Positions 36,301-51,700 of a stretch of DNA of 64,000 bases are shown here, piece by piece. The notes below the pieces were generated by a model. The model was not told where the DNA came from and did no database searches. It saw only the letters and a list, made by a program, of their open reading frames with translations. The stretch is from Archivesica marissinica (lineage: Eukaryota; Mollusca; Bivalvia; Venerida; Vesicomyidae): contig CM026390.1 in NCBI GenBank assembly GCA_014843695.1, forward strand, positions 14,019,318 to 14,083,317, written 5' to 3'. The position numbers and the translations under genes are program-made. Position 1 is the stretch's first letter, and every line of letters begins with the position of its first letter.

Positions 36301-39300
36301 GTGACTAAATTGTCATACAATGCACACCTGATGCTTAACTCTCTGCATACCATTTAAGTCAGATGACTAAATTGTCATCTAAAGCACATTTGAGGCTTAT
36401 CTATCTGCACACCATTGAAGGCAGGTGGTTAAACTGTCATACAATGCACACTTGATGCTTAAATCTCTGCACACCATTGAAATCAGGTGACTAAATTGTC
36501 ATACAATGCACACATGATGCTTAACTATCTGCACACCATTAAAGTCAGGTGACTAAATTTTCATCTAAAGCACATTTGAGGCTAACTATCTGCACACCAT
36601 TGAAGGCAAGTGGCTAAACTGTCATACAATGCACACTTGATGCTTAAATCTCAGCACACCATTAAAATCAGGTGAATAAATTGTCATACAATGCTAACTT
36701 GATGCTTAACTGTCTGCACACCATTTAAGTCAGGTGACTAAAGTGTTATCTAATGCACACATGAGGCATAGCTATCTGCACACCATTGAAGTCAGGTGGC
36801 TAAACTGTCATACAATGCACACTTGATGCTTAAATCTCTGCACACCATTTAAGTCTGGTGACTAAATTGTCACCTAATGCACACTTGAGGCTTAACTATC
36901 TGCACACCATTGAAGTCAGGTGGCTAAAGTGTCATCTAAAGCACACATGATGCATAACTATCTGCACACCATTGAAGTCAGGTGGCTAAACTGTCATACA
37001 ATGCACACTTGATGCTTAACTCTCTGCACACCATTTAAGTCAGATGACTAAATTGTCATCTAAAGCACACTTGATGCTTAACTATCTGCACACCATTGAA
37101 GTCAGGTGGCTAAACTGTCATACAATGCACACTTGATGCTTAACTCTCTGCACATCATTTAAATCAGGTGGCTAAACTGTCATACAATGCACACATGATG
37201 CTTAACTCTCTGCACATCATTTAAGTCAGGTGGATAAATTGTCATCTAATGCACACTTGAGGCTTAACTATTTGCACACCATTGAAGTCAGGTGACTAAA
37301 TTGTCATAAAATGCACACTTGATGGTTAACTCTCTGCACATCATTGAAGTCAGGTGACTAAATTGTCATCTAAAGCACATTTGAAGCTTAGCTATCTGCA
37401 CACAATTGAAGTCAGGTAGCTAAACATTCATACAATGCACACTTGATGCTTAACTCTCATACAATGCACACTTGCTTAAATGTCTTAAATCTCTGCACAA
37501 GATTTAAGTCTGGTGACTAAATTGTCATCAAAAGCACACTTGAGGCTTATCTATCTGCACACCATTTAAGTCAGGTGACTAAATTGTCATCTAAAGCACA
37601 CTTGAGGCTTAAATATCTGCACACCATTGAAGTCAGGTGGATAAATTTTCATCTAAAGCACACTAGGGACTTATTTATCTGCACACCATTGAAGTCATGT
37701 GGCTAGAGGGTCATACAATGCACACTTGATGCTTAACTCTCTGCACACCATTTAAGTCAGGTGACTAAATTGTCATCTAAAGCACACTTGAGGCTTAACT
37801 ATCTGCACACCATTGAAGTTAGGTGACTAAATTGTCATCTAAAGCACATTTGATGCTTAACTATCTGTATACCATTGAAGTCAGGTTGCTAAACTGTCAT
37901 ACAATGCACACTTGATGCTTAACTGTCATACAATGCACACTTGATGCTTATCTGTCTGCAAACCATTGAAGTCAGGTGATTAAATGGTCATCAAAAGCAC
38001 ACTTGAGGCTTAACTATCTGCACACCATTTAAGTCAGGTGACTAAATTGTCATCTAAAGCACACTTGAGGCTTAACTATCTGCAAACCATTGAAGTCAGG
38101 TGGCTAAATTGTCATCTAATGCACACATGGGACTTATTTATCCTCACACCATTGAAGTCAGGTGGCTAAACTGTCATACAATGTACATTTGATGCTTAAC
38201 TCTCTGCACACGATTTAACTCTGGTGACTAAATTGTCATCTAAAGCAAACTTGAGGCTTAACTATCTGCACACCATTGAAGTCAGGTGACTAAATTGTCA
38301 TACAATGCACACTTGATGCTTAACTCTCTGCACACCAATTAGGTCAGGTGACTAAATTGTCATCTAAAGCACACTTGAGACTTAACTATCTGCACACCAT
38401 TGAAGTCAGGTGGCTAAACTGTTGCTTAACTCTCTGCACATCATTGAAGTCAGATGACTCAATTGTCATCTAAAGCACACTTGGGGCTTAACTGTCTGCA
38501 CACCATTGAAGTTATGTGGCTAAACTGTCATCAAAAGCACAAGTGAGGATTAACTATCTGCACACCATTTAAGTCAGGTGGCTAAATTGTCATCTAAAGC
38601 ACACTTGGGACTTATTTATCAGCATACCATTGAAGTCAGGTGGCTAAACTGTCATACAATGCACACTTGAGACTTAACTATCTGCACACCATTGAAATCA
38701 GGTGGGTAAGCTGTCATACAATGCACACTTGATGCTTAACTTTCTGCACACCATTTAATTCTGGTGACTAAATTATCTTCTAAAGCACACTTGAGGCTTA
38801 ACTATCTGCACACCATTGAAGTCAGGTGGCTAAACTGTCATACAATGCACACTTGATGCTTAACTGTCTGCAAACCATTGAAATCAGGTGAATAAATTGT
38901 CATACAATGCACACTTGATGCTTAACTATCTGCATATCATTTCAGTAAGGTGACTAAATTGTCAACTAAAGCACACTTGGGGCTTAACTGTCTGAACAAC
39001 ATCGAAGTTAGGTGGCTAAAATGTCATCTAAAGCACACTTGGGGCTTATCTGTCTGCACACCATTGAAGTTAGGTGGCTAAACTGTCATACAATGCACAC
39101 TTGATGCTTAACTATCTGCACACCATTTAAGTCAGGTGACTAAATTGTCATCTAAAGCACACTTGAGGCTTAAATATCTGCACACCATTGAGGTCATGTG
39201 GCTAAACTGTTAAGTAAAGCACAATTGGGGCTTTACTGTCTGCACACCATTGAAGTCAGGTGGCTAAACTGATAACTAAAGCACACTTGGCGCTTAACGG

Positions 39301-39430
39301 TCTGCACACCATCGAAGTTAGGTGGCTAAACTGTCATCTAAAGCACACTTGGTGCTTAACTGTCTGCACACCATTGAAGTTAGGTGGCTAAACTGTCATC
39401 AAAAGCACAAGTGAGGCTTAACTTTCTGCA

Positions 39431-42400
39431 CACCATTGAATTCAGGTGACTAAATTGTCATCTAAAGCACACTTGAGGCGTAACTATCTGTACACCATTG
39501 AAGTCAGGTGGCTAAACTGTCATACAATGCAAACTTGATGCTTAACTGTCTGCACACCATTGAATTCAGGTGGCTAAATTGTCATCTAAAGCACACTTGA
39601 GGCTTAACTATCTGCACACCATTGAAGTCAGGTGGCTAAATTGTCATCTAAAGCACACATGGGACTTATTTATCTGCACACCATTGAAGTCAGGTGGCTA
39701 AACTGTCCCCTAAAGCACACTTGGGACATATTTATCTGCACACTATTGATGTCAGGTGGCTAAACTGTCATACAATGCACATTTGATGCTTAACTATCTG
39801 CACACCATTGAAGTCAGGTGGCTAAACTGTCATACAATGCACACTTGATGCTTATCTCTCTGCACACCATTTAAGTCTGGTGACTAAATTGTCATATAAT
39901 GCACAGTTGAGGCTTAACTATCTGCACACCATTGAAGACTGGTGACTAAATTGTCATTCAATGTACACTTGATGCTTAACTCTCTGCACACCAATTAGGT
40001 CAGGTGACTAAATTGTCATATAATGCACACTTGATGCTTAACTCTCTGCACACCAATTAGGTCAGGTGACTAAATTGTCATTAAAGCACACTTGAGGCTT
40101 AACTATCTGCACACCATTGAAGTCAGGTGGCTAAACTGATAATTAAAGCACACTTGGGGCTTAACGGTCTATCACACCATTGACGTTAGGTGGCTAAACT
40201 GTCATCAAAAGCACACTTGGGGCTTAACTGTCTGCACACCATTGACGTTAGGTGGCTAAACTGTCATCAAAAGCACAAGTGAGGCTTAACTATCTGCACA
40301 CCATTGAAGTCAGTTGACTAAATTGTCATCATAGGCACACTTGAGGCGTAACACTCTGTACACCATTGAAGTCAGGTTGCTAAACTGTCATACAATGCAC
40401 ACTTGATGCTTATCTCTCTGCACACCATTTAAGTCTGGTGATTAAATTGTCATATAATGCACACTTGAGGCTTAACTATCTGCACACCATTGAAGTCTTG
40501 TGACTAAATTGTCATACAATGCACACTTGATGCTTAACTCTCTGCACACCAATTAGGTCAGGTGACTAAATTGTCATCTAAAGCACACTTGAGGCTTAAC
40601 TATCTGCACACCATTGAAGTCAGGTGGCTAAACTGATAATTAAAGCACACTTGGGGCTTAACGGTCTGCACACCATTGAGGTTAGGTGGCTAAACTGTCA
40701 TCAAAAGCACACTTGGGGCTTAACTGTCTGCACAGCATTGATGTTAGGTGGCTAAACTGTCATAAAAAGCACAAGTGAGGCTTAACTATCTGCACACCAT
40801 TGAAGTCAGTTGACTAAATTGTCATCATAAGCACACTTGAGGCGTAACACTCTGTACACCATTGAAGTCAGGTTGCTAAACTGTCATACAATGCACACTT
40901 GATGCTTATCTCTCTGCACATCATTTAAGTCTGGTGACTAAATTGTCATCTAATGCACACTTGAGGCTTAACTATCTGCACATCATTGAAGTCAGGTGAC
41001 TAAATTGTCATCTAAAGCACACTTGAGGCGTAACTCTCTGTACACCATTGAAGTCAGGTGGCTAAACTGTCATACAATGCAAACTTGATGCTTAACTGTC
41101 TGCACACCATTGAATTCAGGTGGCTAAATTGTCATCTAAAGCACACTTGAGGCTTAACTATCTGCACACCATTGAAGTCAGGTGGCTAAATTGTCATCTA
41201 AAGCACACGTGGGACTTATTTGTCTGCACACCATTGAAGTCAGGTGGCTAAACTGTCCCCTAAAGCACACTTGGGACATATTTATCTGCACACTATTGAT
41301 GTCAGGTGGCTAAACTGTCATACAATGCACATTTGATGCTTAACTATCTGCACACCATTGAAGTCAGGTGGCTAAACTGTCATACAATGCACACTTGATG
41401 CTTATCTCTCTGCACACCATTTAAGTCTGGTGACTAAATTGTCATATAATGCACACTTGAGGCTTAACTATCTGCACACCATTGAAGTCTGGTGACTAAA
41501 TTGTCATTCAATGCACACTTGATGCTTAACTCTCTGCACACCAATTAGGTCAGGTGACTAAATTGTCATATAATGCACACTTGATGCTTAACTCTCTGCA
41601 CACCAATTAGGTCAGGTGACTAAATTGTCATCTAAAGCACACTTGAGGCTTAACTATCTGCACAACATTGAAGTCAGGTGGCTAAACTGATAATTAAAGC
41701 ACACTTGGGGCTTAACGGTCTACACACCATTGACGTTAGGTGGCTAAACTGTCATCAAAAGCACACTTGGGGCTTAACTGTCTGCACACCATTGACGTTA
41801 GGTGGCTAAACTGTCATCAAAAGCACAAGTGAGGCTTAACTATCTGCACACCATTGAAGTCAGTTGACTAAATTGTCATCATAAGCACACTTGAGGCGTA
41901 ACACTCTGTACACCATTGAAGTCAGGTTGCTAAACTGTCATACAATGCACACTTGATGCTTATCTCTCTGCACACCATTTAAGTCTGGTGATTAAATTGT
42001 CATATAATGCACACTTGAGGCTTAACTATCTGCACACCATTGAAGTCTTGTGACTAAATTGTCATACAATGCACACTTGATGCATAACTCTCTGCACACC
42101 AATTAGGTCAGGTGACTAAATTGTCATCTAAAGCACACTTGAGGCTTAACTATCTGCACACCATTGAAGTCAGGTGGCTAAACTGATAATTAAAGCACAC
42201 TTGGGGCTTAACGGTCTGCACACCATTGAGGTTAGGTGGCTAAACTGTCATCAAAAGCACACTTGGGGCTTAACTGTCTGCACAGCATTGATGTTAGGTG
42301 GCTAAACTGTCATAAAAAGCACAAGTGAGGCTTAACTATCTGCACACCATTGAAGTCAGTTGACTAAATTGTCATCATAAGCACACTTGAGGCGTAACAC

Positions 42401-42540
42401 TCTGTACACCATTGAAGTCAGGTTGCTAAACTGTCATACAATGCACACTTGATGCTTATCTCTCTGCACATCATTTAAGTCTGGTGACTAAATTGTCATC
42501 TAATGCACACTTGAGGCTTAACTATCTGCACATCATTGAA
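39431..42540. repeat. 25-monomer (1550-bp) tandem duplication
   Basis: Copy 1 (about 39431-40980) and copy 2 (about 40981-42540) match monomer by monomer. Markers: GCAAACTTGATGC at 39530 and 41080, GATAATTAAAGC with TTGAGGTTAGG at 40635 and 42185, both offset 1550, which is 25 x 62. Inside each copy an eight-monomer sub-block recurs at about 496 bases. The few differences between copies (for example GCATAACTC for GCTTAACTC) point to a fairly recent event. Confidence 0.9.
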
Positions 42541-44159
42541 GTCAGGTGACTAAATTGTCATCTAAAGCACACTTGAGGCTTAACTGTCTGCACACCATTG
42601 AAGTCAAGTGACTAAATGGTCATACAATGCACACTTGATGCTTAACTCTCTGCACACCAATTAGGTCAGGTGACTACATTGTCATCTAAAGCACACTTGA
42701 GGCTTAAAGATCTGCACACCATTGAAGTCAAGTGACTAAATTGTCATACAATGCACACTTGAGGCTTAACTATCTGCACACCATTGAAGTCAGGTGGCTA
42801 ATCTGATAACTAAAGCACACTTGGGGCTTAACGGTCTGCACACCATCGAAGTTAGGTGGCTAAACTGTCATATAAAGCACACTTGGTGCTTAATTGTCTG
42901 CACACCATTGACGTTAGGTGGCTAAACTGTCATCAAAAGCACAATTGAGGCTTAACTATCTGCACACCATTGAAGTCAGGTGACTAAATTGTCATCTAAA
43001 GCACACTTGAGGCGTAACTCTCTGTACACCATTGAAGGCAGGTTGCTAAACTGTCATACAATGCACACTTGATGATTAACTGTCTGCACACCATTTAAGT
43101 CCGATGACTAAATTGTCATCTAAAGTACACTTGATGCTTAACTATCTGCACACCATTGAAGTCAGATAACTAAGTTGTCATCTAAAGCACATTTGAGGCT
43201 TAAATATCTGAACACCATTGAAGTCAGGTGACTAAATTGTCATACAATGCACACTTGATGCTTAACTCTCTGCACACCAATTAGGTCAGGTGGCTAAATT
43301 GTCATCTTATGCACACTTGGGACTTATTTATCTGCACACCATTGAAGTCAGATGGCTAAACTGTCATACCATGCACACTTGATGCTTAACTGTCTGCACA
43401 CCATTTAATTTTGGTGACTAAATTGTCATCTAAAGCACACGTGAGGCTTAACTATCTGCACACCATTGAAGTCAGGTGGCTAAACTGTCATACAATGCAC
43501 ACTTGATGCTTAACTGTCTGCACATCATTGAAGCCAGGTGACTAAATTGTCATCTAAAGCACACTTGAGGCTTAACTATCTGCACACCATTGAAGTCAGG
43601 TGACTAAATTGTCATCTAAAGCACATTTGAGGCTTAACTATCTGCAAACCATTGAAGTCAGGTGGCTAAACTGTCATATAAAGCACACTTGGTGCTTAAC
43701 TGTAGGCACACCATTGAAGTTAGATGGCTAAACTGTCAGCAAAGGCACAATTGAGGCTTAACTATCTGCACACCAATGAAGTCACGTGGCTATACTGTCA
43801 TACAATGCACATTTGATGCTTAACTGTCTGCACACCATTTAAGTCAGGTGACTAAATTGTCATCTAAAGCACACTTGAGGCTTAACTATCTGCACACCAT
43901 TGAAGTCAGGTGGCTAAGTTGTCATCTAAGGCACACTTGGGACATATTTAGCTGCACACCATTGAAGTCAGGTGGCTAAACTGTCATACAATGCACACTT
44001 GATGCTTAACTGTCTGCATACCATTGAAGTCAGGTGACTAAATTGTCATCAAAAGCACACTTGAGGCTTAAATATCTGCACACCATTTAAGTCAGGTGAC
44101 TAAATTGTCATCTAAAGCAAACTTGAGGCTTAACTATCTGCACACCATTGAAGTCAGGT

Positions 44160-46970
44160 GACTAAATTGTCATCTACCGCACACTTGAGGCTTAACTATC
44201 TGCACACCATTGAAGTCAGGTGACTAAATTGTCATCTAAAGAACACTTGGGACTTATCTATCTGCACACCATTGAAGTCAGGTAGCTAAACTCTCATCTA
44301 GAGTACACTTGAGGCATATCTGTCTGCACACAATTTAAGTCAGGTGAATAAATTGTCATCTAAGGCACACATGAGGCTTAACTATCTGCACACCAATGAA
44401 GTCACGTGGCTATATTGTCATACAATGCACACTTGATGCTTAACTGTCTGCATACCATTGAAGTCAGGTGACTAAATTGTCATCAAAAGCACACTTGAGG
44501 CTTAAATATCTGCACACCAATTAAGTCAGGTGACTAAATTGTCATCTAAAGCAAACTTGAGGCTTAACTATCTGCACACCATTGAAGTCAGGTGACTAAA
44601 TTGTCATCTACCGCACACTTGGGACTTATTTATCTGCACACCATTGAAGTCAGGTGGCTAAACTGTCATACAATGCACACTTGATGCTTAATTGTTTGCA
44701 CACCATTTAAGTCAGGTGACTAAATTGTCATACAATGCACACTTGATGCTTAACTGTCTGCAAACCAATTAAGTCAGGTGACTAAATTGTCATCTAATGC
44801 ACACTTGAGGCTTAACTATCTGCACACCATTGAAGTCAGGTGGCTAAATTGTCATCTAAAGCACATTTGGGACTTATTATTTATCTGCACACCATTGAAG
44901 TCAGGTGGCTAAACTGTCATACAATGCACACTTGGGACTTATTTATCTGCACACCATTGAAGTCAGGTGGCTAAATTGTCATACAATGCACACTTGATGC
45001 TTACCTATCTGCACACCATTGAAGTCAGGTGACTAAATTGTCATCTAAAGCACACTTGGGACTTATTTATCTGGACACCATTGAAGTCATGTGGCTAAAC
45101 TGGCATACAATGCACAATTGATGCTTAACTTTCTGCACACCATTGAAGTCAGGTGGCCAAATTGTCATCTAAAGTCACACTTGGGACTTATTTATTTGCA
45201 TACCATTGAAGTCAGGTGGCTAATCTGTCATACAATGCACACTTGATGCTTAATTTTCTGCACACCATTGAAGTCAGGTGACTACATTGTCATCTAAAGC
45301 ACACTTGAGGCTTAACTATCTGCACACCATTGAAGTCAGGTGACTAAATTGTCATCTAAAGAACACTTGGGACTTATCTATCTGCACACCATTGAAGTCA
45401 GGTAGCTAAACTGTCATCTAGAGTATACTTGGGGCTTATCTGTCTGCACACCATTGAAGTTAGGTGGCTAAACTGTCATCTAAAGCACACTTGCGGCTTA
45501 ACTGTCTGCACACCAATTAAGTCAGGTGACTAAATTGTCATCTAAAGCACACTTGAGACTTAACTCTCTGCACACCATTGAAGTCAGGTGACTACATTGT
45601 CATCTAAAGCACACTTGAGGCTTAACTATCTGCACACCATTGAAGACAGGTGACTAAATTGTCATCTAAAGAACACTTGGGACTTATCTATCTGCACACC
45701 ATTGAAGTCAGGTAGCTAAACTGTCATCTAGAGTACACTTGAGGCGTATCTGTCTGCACACAATTTAAGTCAGGTGAATAAATTGTCATCTAAGGCACAC
45801 TTGAGGCTTAACTATCTGCACACCAATGAAGTCACGTGGCTATACTGTCATACAATGCACATTTGATGCTTAAATGTCTGCACACCATTTAAGTCAGGTG
45901 ACTAAATTGTCATCTAAAGCACACTTGAGGCTTAACTATCTGCACAACATTGAAGTCAGGTGGCTAAGTTGTCATCTAAAGCACACTTGGGACTTATTTA
46001 GCTGCACACCATTGAAGTCATATGGCTAAACTGTCATACAATGCACACTTGATGCTTAACTGTCTGCATACCATTGAAGTCAGGTGACTAAATTGTCATC
46101 TAAAGCAAACTTGAGGCTTAACTATCTGCACACCATTGAAGTCAGGTGACTAAATTGTCATCTACCGCACACTTGGGACTTATTTATCTGCACACCATTG
46201 AAGTCAGTTGGCTAAACTGTCATACAATGCACACTTGATGCTTAATTGTTTGCACACCATTTAAGTCAGGTGACTAAATTGTCATACAATGCACACTTGA
46301 TGCTTAACTGTCTGCAAACCAATTAAGTCAGGTGACTAAATTGTCATCTAATGCACACTTGAGGCTTAACTATCTGCACACCATTGAAGTCAGGTGGCTA
46401 AATTGTCATCTAAAGCACATTTGGGACTTATTATTTATCTGCACACCATTGAAGTCAGGTGGCTAAACTGTCATACAATGCACACTTGGGACTTATTTAT
46501 CTGCACACCATTGAGGTCAGGTGGCTAAATTGTCATACAATGCACACTTGATGCTTACCTATCTGCACACCATTGAAGTCAGGTGACTATTGTCATCTAA
46601 TGCACATTGGGGCTTAACTATCTGCACACCATTGAAGTCATGTGGCTAAACTGTCATACAATGCACAATTGATGCTTAACTTTTTGCACACCATTGAAGT
46701 CAGGTGGCTAAATTGTCATCTAAAGTCACACTTGGGACTTATTTATCTGCATACCATTGAAGTCAGGTGGCTAATCTGTCATACAATGCACACTTGATGC
46801 TTAATTTTCTGCACACCATTGAAGTCAGGTGACTACATTGTCATCTAAAGCACACTTGAGGCTTAACTATCTGCACACCATTGAAGTCAGGTGACTAAAT
46901 TGTCATCTAAAGAACACTTGGGGCTTATCTATCTGCACACCATTGAAGTCAGGTAGCTAAACTGTCATAC
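44160..46970. repeat. Satellite duplication with ~1430-1554-bp offset
   Basis: Markers GAGTACACTT at 44301 and 45731 (offset 1430), CTACCGCACAC at 44608 and 46162 (offset 1554), and the three-base-longer GACTTATTATTTATC at 44871 and 46425 (offset 1554) keep the same order. The change in offset by 124 equals a two-monomer gain or loss. The GACTTATTATTTATC variant occurs a third time near 48286. Confidence 0.75.
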
Positions 46971-49900
46971 AATGCACACTTGATGCTTAACTCTCTGCAC
47001 ACCATTTAAGTCAGGTGACTAAATTGTCATCTAAAGCACACTTGAGGCTTAACTCTCTGCACACCAATTAAGTCAGGTGACTAAATTGTCATCTAAAGCA
47101 CAATTGAGGCTTAACTATTTGCACACCATTGAAGTCAGGTGGCTAAATTGTCATCAAATGCACACGTGGGACTTATTTATCTGCACACCATTGAAGTCAG
47201 GTGGCTAATCTGTCATACAATGCACACGTGATGCTTAACTGTCTGCACACCATTGAAGTCAGGTTACTAAATTGTCATCTAAAGCACACTTGAGGCTTAA
47301 CTATCTGCACACCATTGAAGTCAGGTGGCTAAATTGTCATCTAAAGCACACTTGGGACTTATTTATCTGCACACCATTGAAGTCAGGTGGCTAATCTGTC
47401 ATACAATGCACACTTGATGCTTAACTGTCTGCACACCATTGAAGTCAGGTGACTAAATTGTCATACAATGCACACTTGGTGCTTAACTGTCTGCACACCA
47501 TTGAAGTCAGGTGACTAAATTGTCATCTAAAGCACACTTGAGACTTAACTATCTGCACACCATTGAAGTCAGGTGGCTAAATTGTCATCTAAAGCACACT
47601 TGAGGCTTAACTGTCTGCACACCAATTAAGTCAGGTGACTAAATTGTCATCTAAAGCACAATTGAGGCTTAACTATTTGCACACCATTGAAGTCAGGTGG
47701 CTAAATTGTCATCTAAAGCACACTTGGGACTTATTTATCTGCACACCATTGAAGTCAGGTGGCTAATCTGTCATACAATGCACACTTGATGCTTAACTGT
47801 CTGCACACCATTGAAGTCAGGTTACTAAATTGTCATACAATGCACATTTGATGCTTAACTTTCTGCACATCATTGAAGTCAGGTGACTAAATTGTCATCC
47901 AAGGCACACTTGAGACTTAACTATCTGCACACCATTGAAGTCAGGTGGCTAAATTTTCATCTAAAGCACACTTGGGACTTATTTATCTGCACACCATTGA
48001 AGTCATGTGGCTAAACTGGCATACAATGCACACTTGATGCTTAACTGTCTGCACACCATTGAAGACAGGTGACTAAATTGTCATCTACCGCACACTTGGG
48101 ACTTATTTATCTGCACAACATTGAAGTCAGGTGGCTAAATTGTCATACAATGCACACTTGATGCTTAACTGTCTGCAAACCAATTAAGTCAGGTGACTAA
48201 ATTGTCATCTAATGCACACTTGAGGCTTAACTATCTGCACACCATTGAAGTCAGGTGGCTAAATTGTCATCTAAAGCACATTTGGGACTTATTATTTATC
48301 TGCACACCATTGAAGTCAGGTGGCTAAATTGTCATACAATGCACACATGATGCTTAACTATCTGCACACCATTGAAGTCAGGTGACTAAATTGTCATCTA
48401 AAGCACACTTGGGACTTATTTATCTGGACACCATTGAAGTCATGTGGCTAAACTGGCATACAATGCACACTTGATGCTTAACTTTCTGCACACCATTGAA
48501 GTCAGGTGGCCAAATTGTCATCTAAAGTCACACTTGGGACTTATTTATCTGCATACCATTGAAGTCAGGTGGCTAACCTGTCATACAATGCACACTTGAT
48601 GCTTAACTGTCTGCACACCATTGAAGTCAGGTTACTAAATTGTCATACAATGCACATTTGATGCTTAACTTTCTGCACATCATTGAAGTCAGGTGACTAA
48701 ATTGTCATCTAAAGCACACTTGAGGCTTAACTATCTGCACACCATTGAAGTCAGGTGACTAAATTGTCATCTAAAGAACACTTGGGGCTTAACTATCTGC
48801 ACACCATTGAAGTCAGGTGACTAAATTGTCATCTACCGCACACTTGGGACTTATTTATCTGCACACCATTGAGGTCAGGTGGCTAAACTGTCATACAATG
48901 CACACTTGATGCTTAAATGTTTGCACACCATTTAAGTCAGGTGATTAAATTGTCATACAATGCACACTTGATGCTTAACTGTCTGCAAACCAATTAAGTC
49001 AGGTGACTAAATTGTCATCTAATGCACACTTGAGGCTTATCTATCTGCACACCATTGAAGTCAGGTGACTAAATTGTCATCTAAAGAACACTTGGGACTT
49101 ATTTATCTGCACACCATTGAAGTCAGGTAGCTAAACTGTCATCTAGAGTACAATTGGGGCTTATCTGTCTGCACACCATTGAAGTTAGGTGGCTAAACTG
49201 TCATCTAAAGCACACTTGCGGCTTAACTGTCTGCACACCAATTAAGTCAGGTGACTAAATTGTCATCTAAAGCACACTTGAGGCGTAATTTTCTGTACAC
49301 CATTGAAGTCATGAGGCTAAACTGTCATACAATGCACACTTGATGCTTAACTGTCTGCACACCATTTAAGTCAGGTGACTAAATTGTCATCTAAAGCACA
49401 CTTGAGGCTTAACTCTCTGCACACCAATTAAGTCAGGTGACTAAATTGTCATCTAAAGCACAATTGAGGCTTAACTATTTGCACACCATTGAAGTCAGGT
49501 GGCTAATCTGTCATACAATGCACACGTGATGCTTAACTGTCTGCACACCATTGAAGTCAGGTTACTAAATTGTCATACAATGCACATTTGATGCTTAACT
49601 TTCTGCACATCATTGAAGTCAGGTGACTAAATTGTCATCTAAAGCACACTTGAGACTTAACTATCTGCACACCATTGAAGTCAGGTGGCTAAATTGTCAT
49701 CTAAAGCACACTTGGGACTTATTTATCTGCACACCATTGAAGTCAGGTGGCTAATCTGTCATACAATGCACACTTGATGCTTAACTCTCTGCACACCATT
49801 GAAGTCAGGTTACTAAATTGTCATACAATGCACATTTGATGCTTAACTATCTGCACACCATTGAAGTCAGGTGACTAAATTGTCATCTAAAGCACACTTG

Positions 49901-50989
49901 AGGCTTAACTATCTGCACACCATTGAAGTCAGGTGGCTAAATTGTCATCTAAAGCACACTTGAGGCTTAACTGTCTGCACACCATTTAAGTCAGGTGACT
50001 AAATTGTCATCTAAAGCACAATTGAGGCTTAACTATTTGCACACCATTGAAGTCAGGTGGCTAAATTGTCATCAAAAGCACACATGGGACTTATTTATCT
50101 GCACACCATTGAAGTCAGGTGGCTAATATGTCATACAATGCACACTTGATGCTTAACTGTCTGCACACCATTGAAGTCAGGTTACTAAATGGTCATACAA
50201 TGCACATTTGATGCTTAACTTTCTGCACATCATTGAAGTCAGGTGACTAAATTGTCATCCAAGGCACACTTGAGGCTTAACTCTCTGCACACCATTTAAG
50301 TCAGGTGGCTAAATTGTCATCTAAAGCACACTTGGGACTTATTTGTCTGCACACCATTGAAGTCATGTGGCTAAACTGGCATACAATGCACACTTGATGC
50401 TTAACTGTATGCACACCATTGAAGACAGGTGACTAAATGTTTATACAATGCACACTTGATGCTTAACTTTCTGCACACCATTGAAGTCAGGTGGCCAAAT
50501 TGTCATCTAAAGTCACACTTGGGACTTATTTATCTGCATACCATTGAAGTCAGGTGGCTAACCTGTCATACAATGCACACTTGATGCTTAACTGTCTGCA
50601 CACCATTGAAGTCAGGTGACTAAATTGTCATCTAAAGTACACTTGAGGCTTAACTATCTGCACACCAATTAAGTCAGGTGACTAAATTGTCATCTAAAGC
50701 ACACTTGAGGCTTATCTATCTGCACACCATTGAAGTCAGGTGGCTGAACTGTCATACGATGCACACTTGATGCTTAACTGTCTGCACACCATTTAAGTCA
50801 GGTGACTAAATTGTCATCTGAAGCACACTTGAGGCTTAACTCTCTGCACACCAATGAAGTCAGGTGGCTAAACTGTCATACAATGCACACTTGATGCTTA
50901 ACTCTCTGCACACAATTTAAGTCAGGTGACTTAATTGTCATCTAAAGCACACTTGAGGCTTAACTATCTGCACACCATTGAAATCAGGT

Positions 50990-51700
50990 GGGTAAACTGT
51001 CGTACAATGCACACTTGATGCTTAACTTTCTGCACACCATTTAAGTCTGGTGAATAAATTGACATCTAAAGCACACTTGAATCTTAACTATCTGCACACC
51101 ATTGAAGTCAGGTGGCTTAACTGTCATACAATGCACAAGTGATGCTTAACTGTCTGCACATCATTGAAATCAGGTGACTAAATTGTCATCTAAAGCACAC
51201 TTGAGGCTTAACTATCTGCACACCATTGAAGTCAGGTGGGTAAACTGTCGTACAATGCACACTTGATGCTTAACTTTCTGCACACCATTTAAGTCTGGTG
51301 ACTAAATTGACATCTAAAGCACACTTGAATCTTAACTATCTGCACACCATTGAAGTCAGGTGGCTTAACTGTCATACAATGCACAATTGATGCTTAACTG
51401 TCTGCACACCATTGAAATCAGGTGACTAAATTGTCATCTAAAGCACACTTGAGGCTTAACTCTCTGCACACCATTGAAGTCAGGTGGCTATATTGTCATC
51501 TAAAGCACACTTGGGACTTATTTATCTGCATACCATTGAAGTCAGGTTGCTAAGCTGTCATACAATGCACACTTGATGCTTAACTGTCTTCGCACCATTT
51601 AAGTCAGGTGACTAAATTGTCATCTAAAGCACACTTGATGCTTAACTATCTGCACACCATTGAAGTTAGGTGGGTAAACTGTCGTACAATGCACACTTGT
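50990..51700. repeat. Short higher-order repeats marked by CTGTCGTACAATG
   Basis: The variant CGTACAATG occurs at 51001, 51249 and 51683: offsets 248 (4 monomers) and 434 (7 monomers), each with the downstream GACATCTAAAG and TTGAATCTTAAC monomers in the first two copies. Confidence 0.75.
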
